Below are positions 47,901-61,493 of a stretch of DNA of 64,000 nt, piece after piece. The DNA comes from Lytechinus pictus. Lineage: Eukaryota > Echinodermata > Echinoidea > Temnopleuroida > Toxopneustidae. Every line of letters starts with the position of its first letter. Positions within the stretch are counted from its first letter, which is position 1. The stretch covers positions 25,007,001 to 25,071,000 of the forward strand of contig NC_087259.1 in the NCBI RefSeq assembly GCF_037042905.1. Direction: 5' to 3'. The notes below the pieces were generated by a model. It was not told the DNA's origin. It saw nothing but the letters and a program-made list of their open reading frames with translations, and ran no database searches. The translations under genes and the position numbers were made by a program.

Positions 47901-50900
47901 GAGCTTACAAAGGACAATTACATTGAAAGAGAAGAAAACGAGGTTGAAAGTGAAGAAGATAATACTGCTACGGTGGATGAAAATGCTCCCGTCGTTACAA
48001 GAACTGCTGGAGGGGCTTTCGTAATCGGACTATGGGGGCGTCAAGCAAATCCCGCCCCTGTAGTATACCAACATGATGATCATGACCCCCTGCCGGAGCC
48101 TGATTTGAATATTGAACCGGAATCCGGTTTTGAATCGGAACAAGTTTCAGAACCGGTATCTTCAGTGGACAACGAACCGGTTAAAGTCATTGATTGCCAA
48201 CCCGTTAGTGACTCACAAAGGAAAATCGAAGACGAAAATCTCCACCAACAATCAACTGCTCAGCATGAGTATATGCACTGGAATCAAGTTCAACCCTATA
48301 ATCAAGACCAGTCGCAGAATATTCAAAGAGGGGAGAAAGCATATTACCAAGATGAGCCTCAACAGTTTGAGCAACAAGGGACTTTATATCAAGGTCGGTT
48401 ACAGACAAATCCACAGCAAGGGCATTTGCAAACTATTCCACAACACGGAACATCTTATTATCAAGACAACCCTCAGCAATATGAGCACCAGGCGATGTCA
48501 CACAGGGGCCATATTCGAAGTATTCCTCAACATGACGCAGTTTCTTATCCTGAGAAGAGCCAATATTTTGAGCATCAACCAGCTTCATTCGGATCCCAGA
48601 ATAACGATATATCTCAGCACCATGAGACACTATATCAAAACAACACCCAACAGTTTGAGCATCAGCCATCGATAAATTATCAAGACCCATCGCAAAATAT
48701 TGGGCACCAGATGACTTCAAATCTTGAAGAGCAAACTCAGCATTTTGAGGATCGTGAGACTCCATATCAAGAAAAAACCCAGACCTTTGAGGAACGGGAA
48801 ATGCCATACAACCAAGATCAATTAAAAGATTTTGATCAAGATGTACCACCGTATAGCCAGGACCATATCTCAGATCCAGAGCAAAGGACAGAAGGGCATC
48901 ACCAATTTTATTCCCAAAACTTTGAGCAACAAACGATGCCATATCAGCAGGATTACACCCGAAATTTTGAGCAGCAAACCACACCAAACTCTCAGATCCA
49001 GTCCAGAGGCTTTTTGCCACAAGCAATGCTTTCTCATCAAAACCAACCACATAATTTGGTCACTGACAGAGAAGAACCAACATACACATTTGACAATGAG
49101 CCGCCCTTTGATTGGACGAAACGAGAGTACAAATCGACACCGTCCCAAAGCCCAGAAGTGAATCAGGAAGTCGAAGAAGTGGTTGCAGAGCATATTGAAC
49201 CAGTGAAGAAAAATATCAGCTTGTTTCAGAGTCTTGAGGATAGGCCAATTATTGATACGAGTATGCCAATACAAACACCGGAACCTAATCTAGAAGCAAA
49301 CCTGGACTTTGAACACAGTATACATCCAGATATTGATGACATAGAACAACATTTCACTTCGTCTGAGAGTGACGATTCTTCCACTAGTAGTGAGGTGGAT
49401 AGTGACGAGGATGAGGAGGAAGAGGATAAAGAAGGGGAAATAACGAATGAGGACGATGATGACGAAGATGTTAACGACGAAGATGAAGATGAAAAAGTTA
49501 TTTCGCCATTGAAGAGAGAGCAGAGCTTTGTCAAGAAAGCTAGGATTGTCCAAAGTGATGACGAACTATTGGACGATGACGGAGAAAACATTGTACAGCC
49601 TGCAGCGACGTCACCATCATCATCGTCCTCGGGACACGACATATCTCCCGATCCTATAGACTTCATGAACTCGTACCAGCAGTTTGTGAGAGATAGGAAA
49701 AAGAGTGAGGAATTATCACCAACTAAACCCAAATTCTCGAAATTTTCAAGTGATGGCGGCCCCCCGCCTGTGCCACCAAAACCAAACAAATCCAGTTATT
49801 CATCAAAGGTTTCATTACGTGTTTCGAATAGCCAGGTTATGCCTTTGACACCCTCTGACACTAAAACACCCAGCTCTACTAGCTCAACGTCTACTACGCA
49901 TGCGCCGTCTCCAATCGATGTGGTTCCTAAATTAATCGTCAGTGAACCTTGCTCTAAAGATAATGAAGATGTCAAACAAGGGCAGAATCAACAACTAAGA
50001 GATAATCCATTGTCTGGTGAGGAGGCTAGTGTGAAAGCTCCAGTTGATTTGGGTGCTCGAGGTCGCCGATGGTCAGCAGGGGATAGCGATGACGTGTTCA
50101 TCGAAGCCTCGCTGGAAGATTGGAGGTCAGAAAGATCACTTGTCGTCGTCGAGACTGAGCGGACCGAGGAAATTATAAGCGAGCAAACTATTCGACCGAA
50201 ACAAAGAAGTGATCAGTTTGCAAAACAACCTGACAAAAAGAACTTAACTCCCGAGGTATTCAATGAGGAGAAAAATAAACAAGAGTCAGTTTGCTCAGCA
50301 GAACAAGCGATTTCAGTGAAAAGAGACTCCCGTTTAGCTCCTATTCCTAATTTGCGGCTTTCTGTAAGTGCTAAAGACAATCTCGATGTAATTGCTGATA
50401 TTATAGCTGGCAGATCTGGTGATAGTTCACATAAACAAGCAACTTCTCAAGGGGAGCCGGGTGACGAGGTTACAGCCGGTAATACCAAGGATCATAAAGT
50501 TGCACAATCTTTAGAGGAGGTTACAAATAGAAGCCCTGATTTTAGACATTCAACATCAGCTCATGATTCTGATACGGACAGTATAACAACAGAACTCACT
50601 GTACCATTTGACATAACAAGACGAAAGGGAAAACGCTCTCTCACTCCAGGACCAGATATCGAATATGATGAGGAGGTTGGGAAATCTCAGTCTGATTGGC
50701 GAGAAAGCTCTGGCGGTGTGATAGCCCAGCAACTCGCTCGTATGAGGGAAACTTTGAAATCCATGGAACTGCCTAAATGGTACAGGAAATCATCGCATTT
50801 TAAGCAAATTATGAGCGGAGATATTCGAAGTCTACCAGCTTATCGAAATCACAAGCCCCGTCAGATTATGAGTGGACCCCCTACGCCAACGGGTCATCGT

Positions 50901-53900
50901 TTTTATTCTAAAGCAACGGTCTCGACAAGGATGTCGTTTACGCGAGAGGCCCGACTTCGAACCGGTTTCTCACCTGCCCCCAGTGTCTCCCCAACAGCCC
51001 CAGTACACTCATCCTGGTCATTTTCTGAATTGTCTTTGGAAACCACGGAGCCGACGCCGGGATTCCAGCCGATTTCGGCAGCTTTTAGTGAGCCACTTCG
51101 ACACGACCTATCTTTCAGCATTGGTGACGAAATTCACAAAGATGTTCGGACAAGTGAGTTTGCACTGCCAATGAACCCAGATATGTATAGACGAGCTTCG
51201 CCCGATGAGACTATTCGTTCTGCAGAGGACCCAGTGGAAGAGTCTCAGAAGGAAATTAAGGACGAGAACATTCTTTCTGTACCTACTGATAGAGAAGAAA
51301 CCAAAAGAGAAAGGAGTAGATCGGTTGGAGATGAGGAGGATCCGCATGAATATGCTGTTAAAAGGAATGAGCGAATCGGGGGATCCGCAGTGTTCTACAT
51401 ATCCGCAGTTAACACTCAACAAGAGGAATGTGTTTCTCCACCTCTGCCATCTCCTCCTCTACCACCCCCACCACCACAAGAATACTACAGTTCAGCAGCC
51501 CCAACCTCACCTCTGCCACCCCCACCCCCACCTGAAGGGTTCTATAGCAGCAGAGACAACTCTCCCCTTCCACCACCTCCCCACCCCGAAGAATGCATCA
51601 GGGGGAGCTCTCCACACCCTGTTACCTCTTCAAGTTCTGTAAGTTCCCCCACCGATTATCATGACCAAAGACCAGTAGACTCTGATAATTCTCGTCGTCA
51701 ACATTACGATTACTCTGGTTACCATGGAGATGATGAATCTACTTTACCCAGGAATATAAATACCAGTTCCTACTACAATAACAATGGCAATAATAATAAT
51801 AATGAATGGAACCAAACGTTGCAATATTCGAGTCGAGATATGCCTATCCCTCACTCGCCAACAAACCGTGAACAGTACCTCGCTTCATCGCCCGCGGCGA
51901 TGATCAGGAGTTCGAACCCCCAAATCACCGCATCACTCGTCAACCAACCCCACATTACTGTCACCGATACCAGCGTTGACCTAGACGATGCGGCCTTTAA
52001 CACTTCATGGGATCAACGTCCGACGTCGTCGAGCTTCCGAAGCCTACACGATGCCCGCTACGACGGGGGTGTCCAACCTCCTTCTGTGACCATGGAAGAG
52101 ATAGTGGATAGTCTGCTAGGCTTATCCACCAGTCGTTCTCCCAGCAATTCATTCACGGAATACTCCTCCTACATGGACGCCTCCTCGATGTCGATGACCA
52201 CAACACCGGATCAGTCAGTTAGTGAAAGTGACAGCTCGCTGGAGACGGTGATCTCGCAGGACGATGTCGAGGCGAGGGAACAGAAGGTGGCCAATCAGAG
52301 GGTGACCTCGGGAGGAAAGAGGGTACTGAAATCCATCGTGATCAATGATGGCCAGGATGATGAGGCGAGGAACATAACCAGGAGCAGAGGAGGACTATCA
52401 GATATATCGGAGGAGGTGAGTCCACAAACAATTTCCTTTCTTTTATTCTCAACTTTTGTCATTTTATAAAATCATGTTGACAGTGAAATAACATTATTTA
52501 TGTATTTGACATGTTTGAGAATATCTTCGAAAATTTCACGGAAAAATACAAAAGGTCTGAATCAGATATTTCCTGGTAATATTTTACAGAGTAAAGTCTT
52601 AATTCCGAATACCCCCGGTAATATTGTCTTCATTGCATTACCATTGTTACATTTTTTTTGCACTGGTAATTCTTACAATATAATCTTATTTCACTGTATT
52701 TATACTTGATGAATTCTTATTATATCATTTGATTTATTTTATTTGACATTTTCGCTCATTATCCTGTCTCATCATAGGGCCTATCTCACTGCGCAATCGA
52801 TTTCCGTTAATAATCCTCATACTTTCATTATTCTAGGCATTATATAGATTCAACAGAATGTACTTTCAATTCACTAACGGTTCATGACGTGATAGACCTA
52901 ATGTACATTGCTTTATCAATACACATTGTTTTTTTTCCCATGAACATACATGCATTCGCATAATTGCATAGAATCGAAGCAAATCGAGATTACTTGGTCC
53001 TGTATCGCCTGTATCATGGAATTTTGTTCTAATAATAAATGCACAAGAATTTCTTTAACAAGTTTACTATATCAGCCAATCAAATTGAATAATTCCAGGA
53101 GCTTAAATACGCCCTAGTATTTACAAGTATTTTTGGTCTTTCCATCATTTTTCTCGTCAAGTTCCTTAAATGAAACTAAAAAAAAAGGTTTACTCTAACT
53201 TATTTTATGCATGTACATGTATGATATATGAATACTCGTACACTGGCCCTACCAATTTATTTGCTGATTCATTAATTACATGTAATCGATTGGATGGCGG
53301 GTAATGCAATCATCAAAGTGTGGGATAATATCGTACACGTATTATATGCTAACAATGGATCAACGAATCTTATACAGCTCCATTTCTTTCTACACACTCA
53401 TAAATGTACGTTTTACTAACACGAGGAACAATGGGGTTCTCCGGGCTGAAAATACATGTATATCTAAATAAAACAAGTAAAATTCAATGAGCCTAACGCT
53501 GAAAATTTCCTGAAAATCTGACAACAGATAATGAAGTTACTGAATTTTTAATTTCAGCAATATTTTGTTGAAATTGTAATATGCACGGTTTCAGTGTTTT
53601 GTTATTTCTTTTTCTGTTCGAATCTTATTTTTCAGTCTAGAATACCCCTTTAATGCACATATGTACATCATCTGACCCCCCCCCTGCAAATACTATATAG
53701 GCCTATATATGAATATAAGAACGATCCAAGTCCACGATGGCTCATTTCAAGTAAATTAAAGGAAAACGGAATTTTCATGCCCAATCCAATGAGGATTTTC
53801 CTCAGTATTTCATTCATTTTGGGCAATGTTTTGATGGATTCAGTAAAACATCACTCTCACGATGGGCTCATGTATAAAGCATCAATACCCGATGCTTTAC

Positions 53901-56900
53901 CTCCATTTGGCCAAGAGATGGACTTGTTCCGATATTAACATTCAGTGGCGGATCTAGGGGGGGGGGGACATCTGGCCCGTGCCCCCTTTTAAATCCAAAT
54001 TTGTTATGTAAATATACCTTTTTTAAGTGTGCCCCCCTTTTGAAAGTGAGGACCTGTTTTTTTCGCTTATCAAATTTTCATCAGGAAAATGTGCCCCCCT
54101 TTGAAAATCCTGAATTCGCCCTGGATTACATTTATATGATGCATTCATTTTCAACTTACGGACAAACAACAGAAAGTGCACGTTAAAGAAAAACTGAGGT
54201 ACTCTGTGCTGTAAATAATCATAAATTGAACAGATCTGGAAAAAAAACGGAATAACGAAACCATGCATATTTAATTAAAATCAGACGAGGAATAAAAAAA
54301 TTGTGACATAATATTTGTGTTCCTTCAGTGAAACAGTTGCATGCATGCATGCAGCCTGCAGGAATATACCATTAGTGAGTTAATGATGTTATGTTTTCAC
54401 ATATTTTTTTTAAATTTCAATATGTTAAATTATGTTTATTCACATTTTGTCCCCAATAATATAAAATAGTGTTACTCGATTGCGGGCTTGTTTGTAGATT
54501 GATTTGTTTCAAGCAAGACATGTTTGACACTTAATGTATGGAAATCTGACATTATTATGATTTTTTGTATCAAATAACTAAAGGAAAGTGGTCACATGAC
54601 ATCATGAGCGCACTTATAACTTTCATGACGATTAAATGCAAATGCCCTATTTTTCATAACACTGCCAACGTTAAAATTAAATAGCTTCGTTATTTTTTAA
54701 TCACATCAAAGAAGGGGGGGGTGTATATATGTAAGTGGTAGAAGTCACTGAGAGCGCCTACATTGCTTCATTCATTTACCTTTAAACCAATATTCCTGAA
54801 CATGTACCGCATTTTGTTTGTACATACAGTGTATATTATATTGTCCAGTTCACAAAGCAAACTCACGGTGGATTCGAATATGCTCCCCACCAGCAATAAA
54901 TCTAATTCCCTTCGTTTGATTCTAATGCATTAAATGCGATTAAGCAAATCTATTGTTAACAGTTAGTCTGGGAGAAAATTTGTTATGTTGTTCAGAACAC
55001 CCAAGCCGCAAACACACTGGACAAAGTCGAATATTTTCAGAAGGCCATCTATATGAATTTTGCCAATCAGTGCAAATATGCATAAATATTTTGCTTCGTA
55101 CATGTATATAAACAAATTAATACAATAATAATTTTATGTCCATATGAAATTTATGATCATTAAGTCAAATTAAGTACGGCGCCGAGGCCTACATGTATGG
55201 TTGATTGGCAACGAGTTTGAATACTTCTATGCAAAAATTACCCCCCCCCCCCAACAAAAAGAAGACACCTCATAAGTCCACAAAGCATACTCTACATGTA
55301 TCTGCACATATTATTTATGCCATGATATATTGTCATATTTCTTGCTTTCGTAAATCAGTACAACCTGTTGGATAGTACGTTAATCTTGATGTTATAATCA
55401 TATTCATTTCATTACTGATTTTGCATCGTCTGTGATGGATGACTCATTATATTACTCATTGTAGACCAGTATTTCTATTTGTCTTAAAAATGATATTCAT
55501 CACATGTTTTATATATAGGCCTACACACAAAAGAATGCAGGTGCATATTTATTTTTGTACTGGAAACCTTACCTTCAAAATACAGAGAGTAGGCGTATGC
55601 TAAGAAATAGTATACTATATGACTCGGCCTATTTATTTTCTGTGGTATTGCCTACTTGTGTGTATAAATCTACTGCAGTGGAAGAAATACATACCATAGC
55701 CACATATTGCGTTTATAGCTCCTGTATTTTAGGGAAAAAACCTGAAATATTTGCGGAGGTGTATGCCATTCTCAATTCAATTTATGACTCATTGAGTCCA
55801 AGAAAGATAGTTTTGTTTGCTCAAGATTATGAAGAACATTCAAAATCGCGTAGAATGATCATCATAAAATTCATTTACATTTTAAGGATTTGCATACATG
55901 TACATCGCTCCCTTGTTCATATTGTAAACGGGCAATAATCTAACTCCTTACATTTTTGATGCGTGCAGGGTACCATTTTACATAATGTATACAGTATTTT
56001 TTATGATACTTATATTCTAACACCTTTTGTTAAAGGGCATGTTTATGTGCGAAGTGTAATTTGTCTGAGCTCCTAACAAGCAGTTCATTACAACATTAAA
56101 ATGACATTACTCTATTCTATGACAATATTATAATATAAACCTTTCATTACAATATTCACGCATGCCTCATGACCTTTCCTAGGATGTCAATAATCTTAGT
56201 TCCTCCGAGGTCGAGTAAGTTACCATGGCAACGAAACCTTGTTTACGTGATGTCCTGGTCAAATATTTGTCCTCAGTCATAAAACACCCCACGGTCGGTC
56301 GTCTGCTGATATCCACAAGGGTTTTTAATCGTCATTTTGACATTGAGTTGGTAAACACCCTTGTGGTTGTCCGTGGATTTCGACTCTCTGTTTTTACAAT
56401 GTACATTTGGGATGTTTTCTCTTGATGTTTCTTTTTGTCCATGGTTCGCTTGATTTTTTCTCTTTCTGTAGGGGCTGTCACAGCCTGGTCGTTTTATCCA
56501 GCGTACTGCTTTAGTATTGTCAAGTCGTTTTGTCAATTTATCCCATTTCTTGATTGGGCCTATATAATATAAACCCAATTCATGAAATGCCATTCTTGAA
56601 AAAAGAACTCATTTCATGGTATCAATAAATTATTTTGTTTTTGTTTGCAAAATGGTGATTCCTGATAAGATTGGCAGATGCAAGTTGAATTAATGACCAG
56701 GTGTGGATGGCAGCTCCATAAATAATTCACACCATAACTAGTTGTTCTGATCTTCAGCAATCTGGTCTTATGTTTGTGCTCTCTTTGCATTCTAAAAGTG
56801 AAATTGGTTACTATTATTGACTTGGCCTTGTACATTTTCATCTTTCATTGACTTTCATTCAATACTGGCTATACTTATCACAATTTTCAAACTATCTTGT

Positions 56901-59900
56901 TCATCTGTATTTCAATTCCTTGTTGGATTATGGTGTAATTATTCGTTCAATTTCATTGTAAATCAGACATGTGCACTGTGAAATGTACTCGAGTAAAGGT
57001 AGCGAGAAATTTTGGAATTCTAAAAATTCCATTCATTCCAAATTATGATTTCAATTCTAATTACTGCCTTCTTCACTCCTTAATGGTGGACATTTCCATA
57101 AGCAGAATACACTTACACCTTCGAAAAAATAAAGCACTGCCAACCACTCCAACTAAACAAACAAATTCTACACTATAATAACAAAATATTCACTTAAAGT
57201 TTCCCGATTCCCAATATCAAACACTTTTACTGTTTTGTTTGTTTGAATTTTACACGTTTTTTTCGAAATCAATCCAATGTCACGGTTAAACGATCCAGAG
57301 CAATTGCAAATAGTGACCAGCCGAATATTATATACATCCATTTCTTGAATCCCAAGGATATTATTTCTAGGTTAATTCTGACGTAAATTTTGAAGATTGT
57401 TAGTTTGAAAAATAAGAGGAGTAAAATAGAAAAAAAAAACATGTAGTTAATTTGCATCACTCCCTCTTATTGCCCTATATCGAAATTGAAATACCGCAGT
57501 ACATTCGTGCTTTCTTAGCAGTCAGGTAAAACAACCTCGGTATAACAAGTACAGTCCCATATTCATATTTGGTCTCTAGCTTTCTGCACCAGTAAAATGT
57601 GATTACTCTACTCAATATTTTTATAGCGTCTGTGAGCCTATATGGGCCTATATATTTATAGAATCCGGCTATACAATTATGCATGTCGCCCTTTTGTTCT
57701 TTATTTGTATGTTTTCTATTGTGATTCGTTCTTCGGGGCCACCACACACCAATACATTGTCTTGTCAAAATATTTCAAGGGAATGATGAGCTTGGGTACA
57801 ACATACACTATTGTGTATGAATCATTTGAATAGTATATGCTATTCCATTGTAGAGTTAGTGATATCTCCGGGTAATAACACATACTATTCAACGATATAA
57901 CTATATGTAGACTGCACAAGATGAATGATCTACTCTATGATGATCAAAATTGTTTCAGAATCACAATAATAATGATTCTTACATAAAAATGGAGATTGCA
58001 GAAATAACAATAAATTATGTTGGACGTACAAAAAAAATCATTCTGTTCCCACACGCTTTTATTGCATTTCGCACCCTACATACATGTACATACTTTTTGC
58101 AAGTTCACAACTTGACCTCAGTCTTTGAGTCATTACAGCGCACTACATGTATTCTACAATTTTGTTTTAAAATGATTCCAGAATAAACTTATACATGCAA
58201 ATCATGTCAAATTTTATTGACTCCACAACTGTATCTATAGGAGATCACACTGGTGTCAATTAAGTTTGGTAATAAAAAATTATGGTCAGGGTGGACTTCC
58301 TTTAACTTCTTGCTTTATTCATCTTTCAAAAAAAATTATAAGGCGGTAAAACATTTCTTTGTGCTTCTTTTCGAATAACATGTACCATACTTCTTTTCGA
58401 ACTCATCTGACTGTAAGGCTGCACTTTCTAAATGTATAAAATAAATGGTATAATCATTTCGATTTGTATGTCCTTTCGTTGTCTTCAAAGATTTCACATT
58501 ATTCGATTTTCTCTACTGTTCCATGCTATATGTTGTTTCGTCACCATGGTGTCTACTTTCTTATTTATATTCGCATATAATATGTATACCATACCATTTT
58601 ATGCAACAACCCTGCTGAAGAGAACAGTTTCATATAATGTGTTCACAATGTGAACACGTACTGGACTATGTGAACATTGTGATGCAGACTGTGAAAATGC
58701 TCATGTTTTATAGTGTGGAAATAATATCACCTTGTGGACACTTGTGCAGTGTGAGTTTTCACAGTGTGTTCACATAGTGGACTACGGGAACATGTGATTC
58801 ACACTGTGAAAATGCTCAAATAACTTCACACTGTGGACACTTACACAGTGTGAGCATTCCGAGTGTGTTCACATAGTGGACTGCGTGAACGTGTGATTCA
58901 CACTGTGAAAATGCTCATTCTAAAACAAGGAGATAACTTCACACTGTAGACATATCTACAGTGTGAATGTTCAGAGTGTGTTCACATAGTGGACGAAGGA
59001 AAAATGTGATTTAATTTACAGTGTTAATTTACTTAAACCTTACAGTGTGAATGTGATTTCACACTATGAACACATTGTGGGACACACTGTTTTTTTCAGC
59101 AGGGAAAAATATAATTATTACACCTTACATGCATCATGTTGATATTCGAATATTTGAAACTGCACTATTTTTCCAATTCATTTTCATCTGCATCAAATTT
59201 CACAATAAGTCACATCCCGTTCATTCCCGCAGTCTTCCTGAGCAGTGGCGGATTAAGGACTTTCAGATAAAAGGGAGGGGTTCAAAAGTATTTTATTAAT
59301 ATACATATAATCTGTCTAGTGTAGTAAGCATCATCATCATAATAATGTCAGGGGATATTCCCAACTCCATGGGGAGCGTTTCATGAAAGGATTTGTCAGA
59401 CGTTTTATCCGACAAGTCACATGTTATCCGACAATAACCATAGGAACAGTGCTTCTCAGCCAATCACGATCAAGGAAAGATGTCAGGTGTGACAACTTTT
59501 GGACTTGAATGTTGATGAAACGCTCCCCTGGTATTAGTATTATGAACATTTTTGTAATGCACCTGTATTCATAATGAGCAGATACCAATGACGCAGTAAG
59601 GAAAGAAACCCGATAAAGAATGATGACAGTTTACTGGAAATCTTGTCTGAATAACCAGCATTTTAGTGAAATTTTGAAGATTCTGATCATGAATTAGTCA
59701 AGGCCTACTTATGAAATTGCCTTGTTCTGTCTTTAAAAATGTATTAATGGTATTGCATAATTTTATCAAAATGTTTTTGGATTTGGATCGACTTGGAAAT
59801 TGTTTCGGGAGGGGTGCATACTTTCAGAGTTTCAGGACCTCGCTACCCTTCATCCGTCTCTGATCGTACTGATATCGTAGATGTCAAAATGTCACATGTT

Positions 59901-61459
59901 TAGTTGTTCGAGAGCGAAATATGATCATACAATATTCATATTCATAAATTCGAATCAACGTATCCATGCACATAGATAAAAAGGAAAATATGTAGCAAAT
60001 TGTCGTTAAAATCATATATCATGTTAAATTTAGATGATTTTTTTTACGTTTATTAACAGACACAGTTGTATTTCATTCAAATAGTCACCATTAATTATCT
60101 GAATAATAAAACAATTGAAGATAAAACTATTGCGTCATCAAAATTGATGGGACTTTAACCCGCCATAGATAAGTAGTAATATGAATGATTCGAATATTGA
60201 TAGTACGTTTACAACATCATGTCAAGCTCCGTCATATATTATGTACAATTGCCATGCTGGTAACTTTATTATTCAATGAGTAGTTTTCAATGAAGTATAC
60301 GTTTAAATTCAAACTATTTACATATAATATTCCACCACTTAAATCTCCAAACATAATGATGAAAAAATCTTTCTAATGACATTCACCTTTTGCCATGTCA
60401 CTATTCCGTCTTTCAAATGTTTTTTTTTAATCAACCAATGCACTTTTTTCACAGAATTTACCATGGCAGTTTCATTATCATCTCACGTGACGATTGAATG
60501 CCGTGAAATGACATTTGTTATGACCAAATTCATAAGTCATATGTACTCATTTCAAATGATGTATGAAATCTCAAACACAAAGGTTGTCACGATATTAACC
60601 CGAGGGTAATTTAATTAGCCCCTTCGATATCATATTGAATTTTCGAACATCATCACCTGAGATTTAAATCTAGAGGGAATATAAGTAGACAGTAAATTGC
60701 ATCTTCGTTGATTCGAATATGACATTTAAGACCTCGCGAATTTTTATAATGATTATTCTGCAGACATGACTGTAAGTACATGTCATTTGTTGGATCTAAG
60801 GATGAAAACAACTTAGTTTTCAAAGAAAAATATGGACCTAAGAAAACACCCCGAAGCTTTTGCAGGATTTTATGGAGGTCCAAACAATACCAATATAGGA
60901 ACAATTAATGTATCAAAAAAAATTATTAAGTACTGATGATTCGATTATAATTTTGCATCTCCCTTCTTGTGTAGGTAATAATGGTGAAGTGCAGCTACAA
61001 GAGATGCAGCAAGATCAGGGATCTTCGGGAAGCCAGGAAGTCCTACAAGACCTGTCACAACTGCTACACCTACTACTGCTCACGGGACTGCCGGAAGGCT
61101 CACTGGGGTCGCCACAAGAAGAAGTGCCTCTACGGACGCGTCAACAGTCTCTGCAAACATGTCATTTATCACAGCCGGTACAATGAGACCTTACAAGAAG
61201 GGTTGTCCAAGATCGCCAGGAATGGCTACCTTGCACACGGGAGGGGTGCAGTGTTGCTCGCTTTCACCAATATGGAAGAGGCGTATAGGTGAGTGTTTCC
61301 CTGTCTGTTTCAAATATCACGTTGAAAAGAATTTAGAGCGATTGCTTGAGATAAGGATAAATTAGACTGAGGAAGTGTAAGAAAAATATTTACTTCAGTT
61401 GAAGGAGTGGGATTTACAAAAATCTACCTGGGGATAGTGGCAGGTAGTTATAAGCCGAT

Positions 61460-61493
<34 letters not shown>

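Larger units (their letters stand above)
52416..60974. other. Long intron of the AJM1-like gene
   Basis: This 8.6-kb gap contains an inverted-repeat element (53431-53649), a hAT-like MITE (53943-54123), a satellite locus (58610-59104) and a MITE (59371-59528). The 127-codon open frame at 55555-55938 has no recognisable domain and no splice context, and I do not call it. A candidate micro-exon lies at 56183-56209. Confidence 0.6.

Noticed and set aside
48112-49161. 187- and 109-codon plus-strand frames within the giant exon
   Set aside because: Alternative frames of the Gln/Tyr-rich repeat block; the main frame is open for 10.5 kb and shows protein-level repeats.
55555-55938. 127-codon plus-strand open frame in the AJM1-like intron
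   Set aside because: No recognisable domain, no splice context, and composition like surrounding AT-rich DNA.
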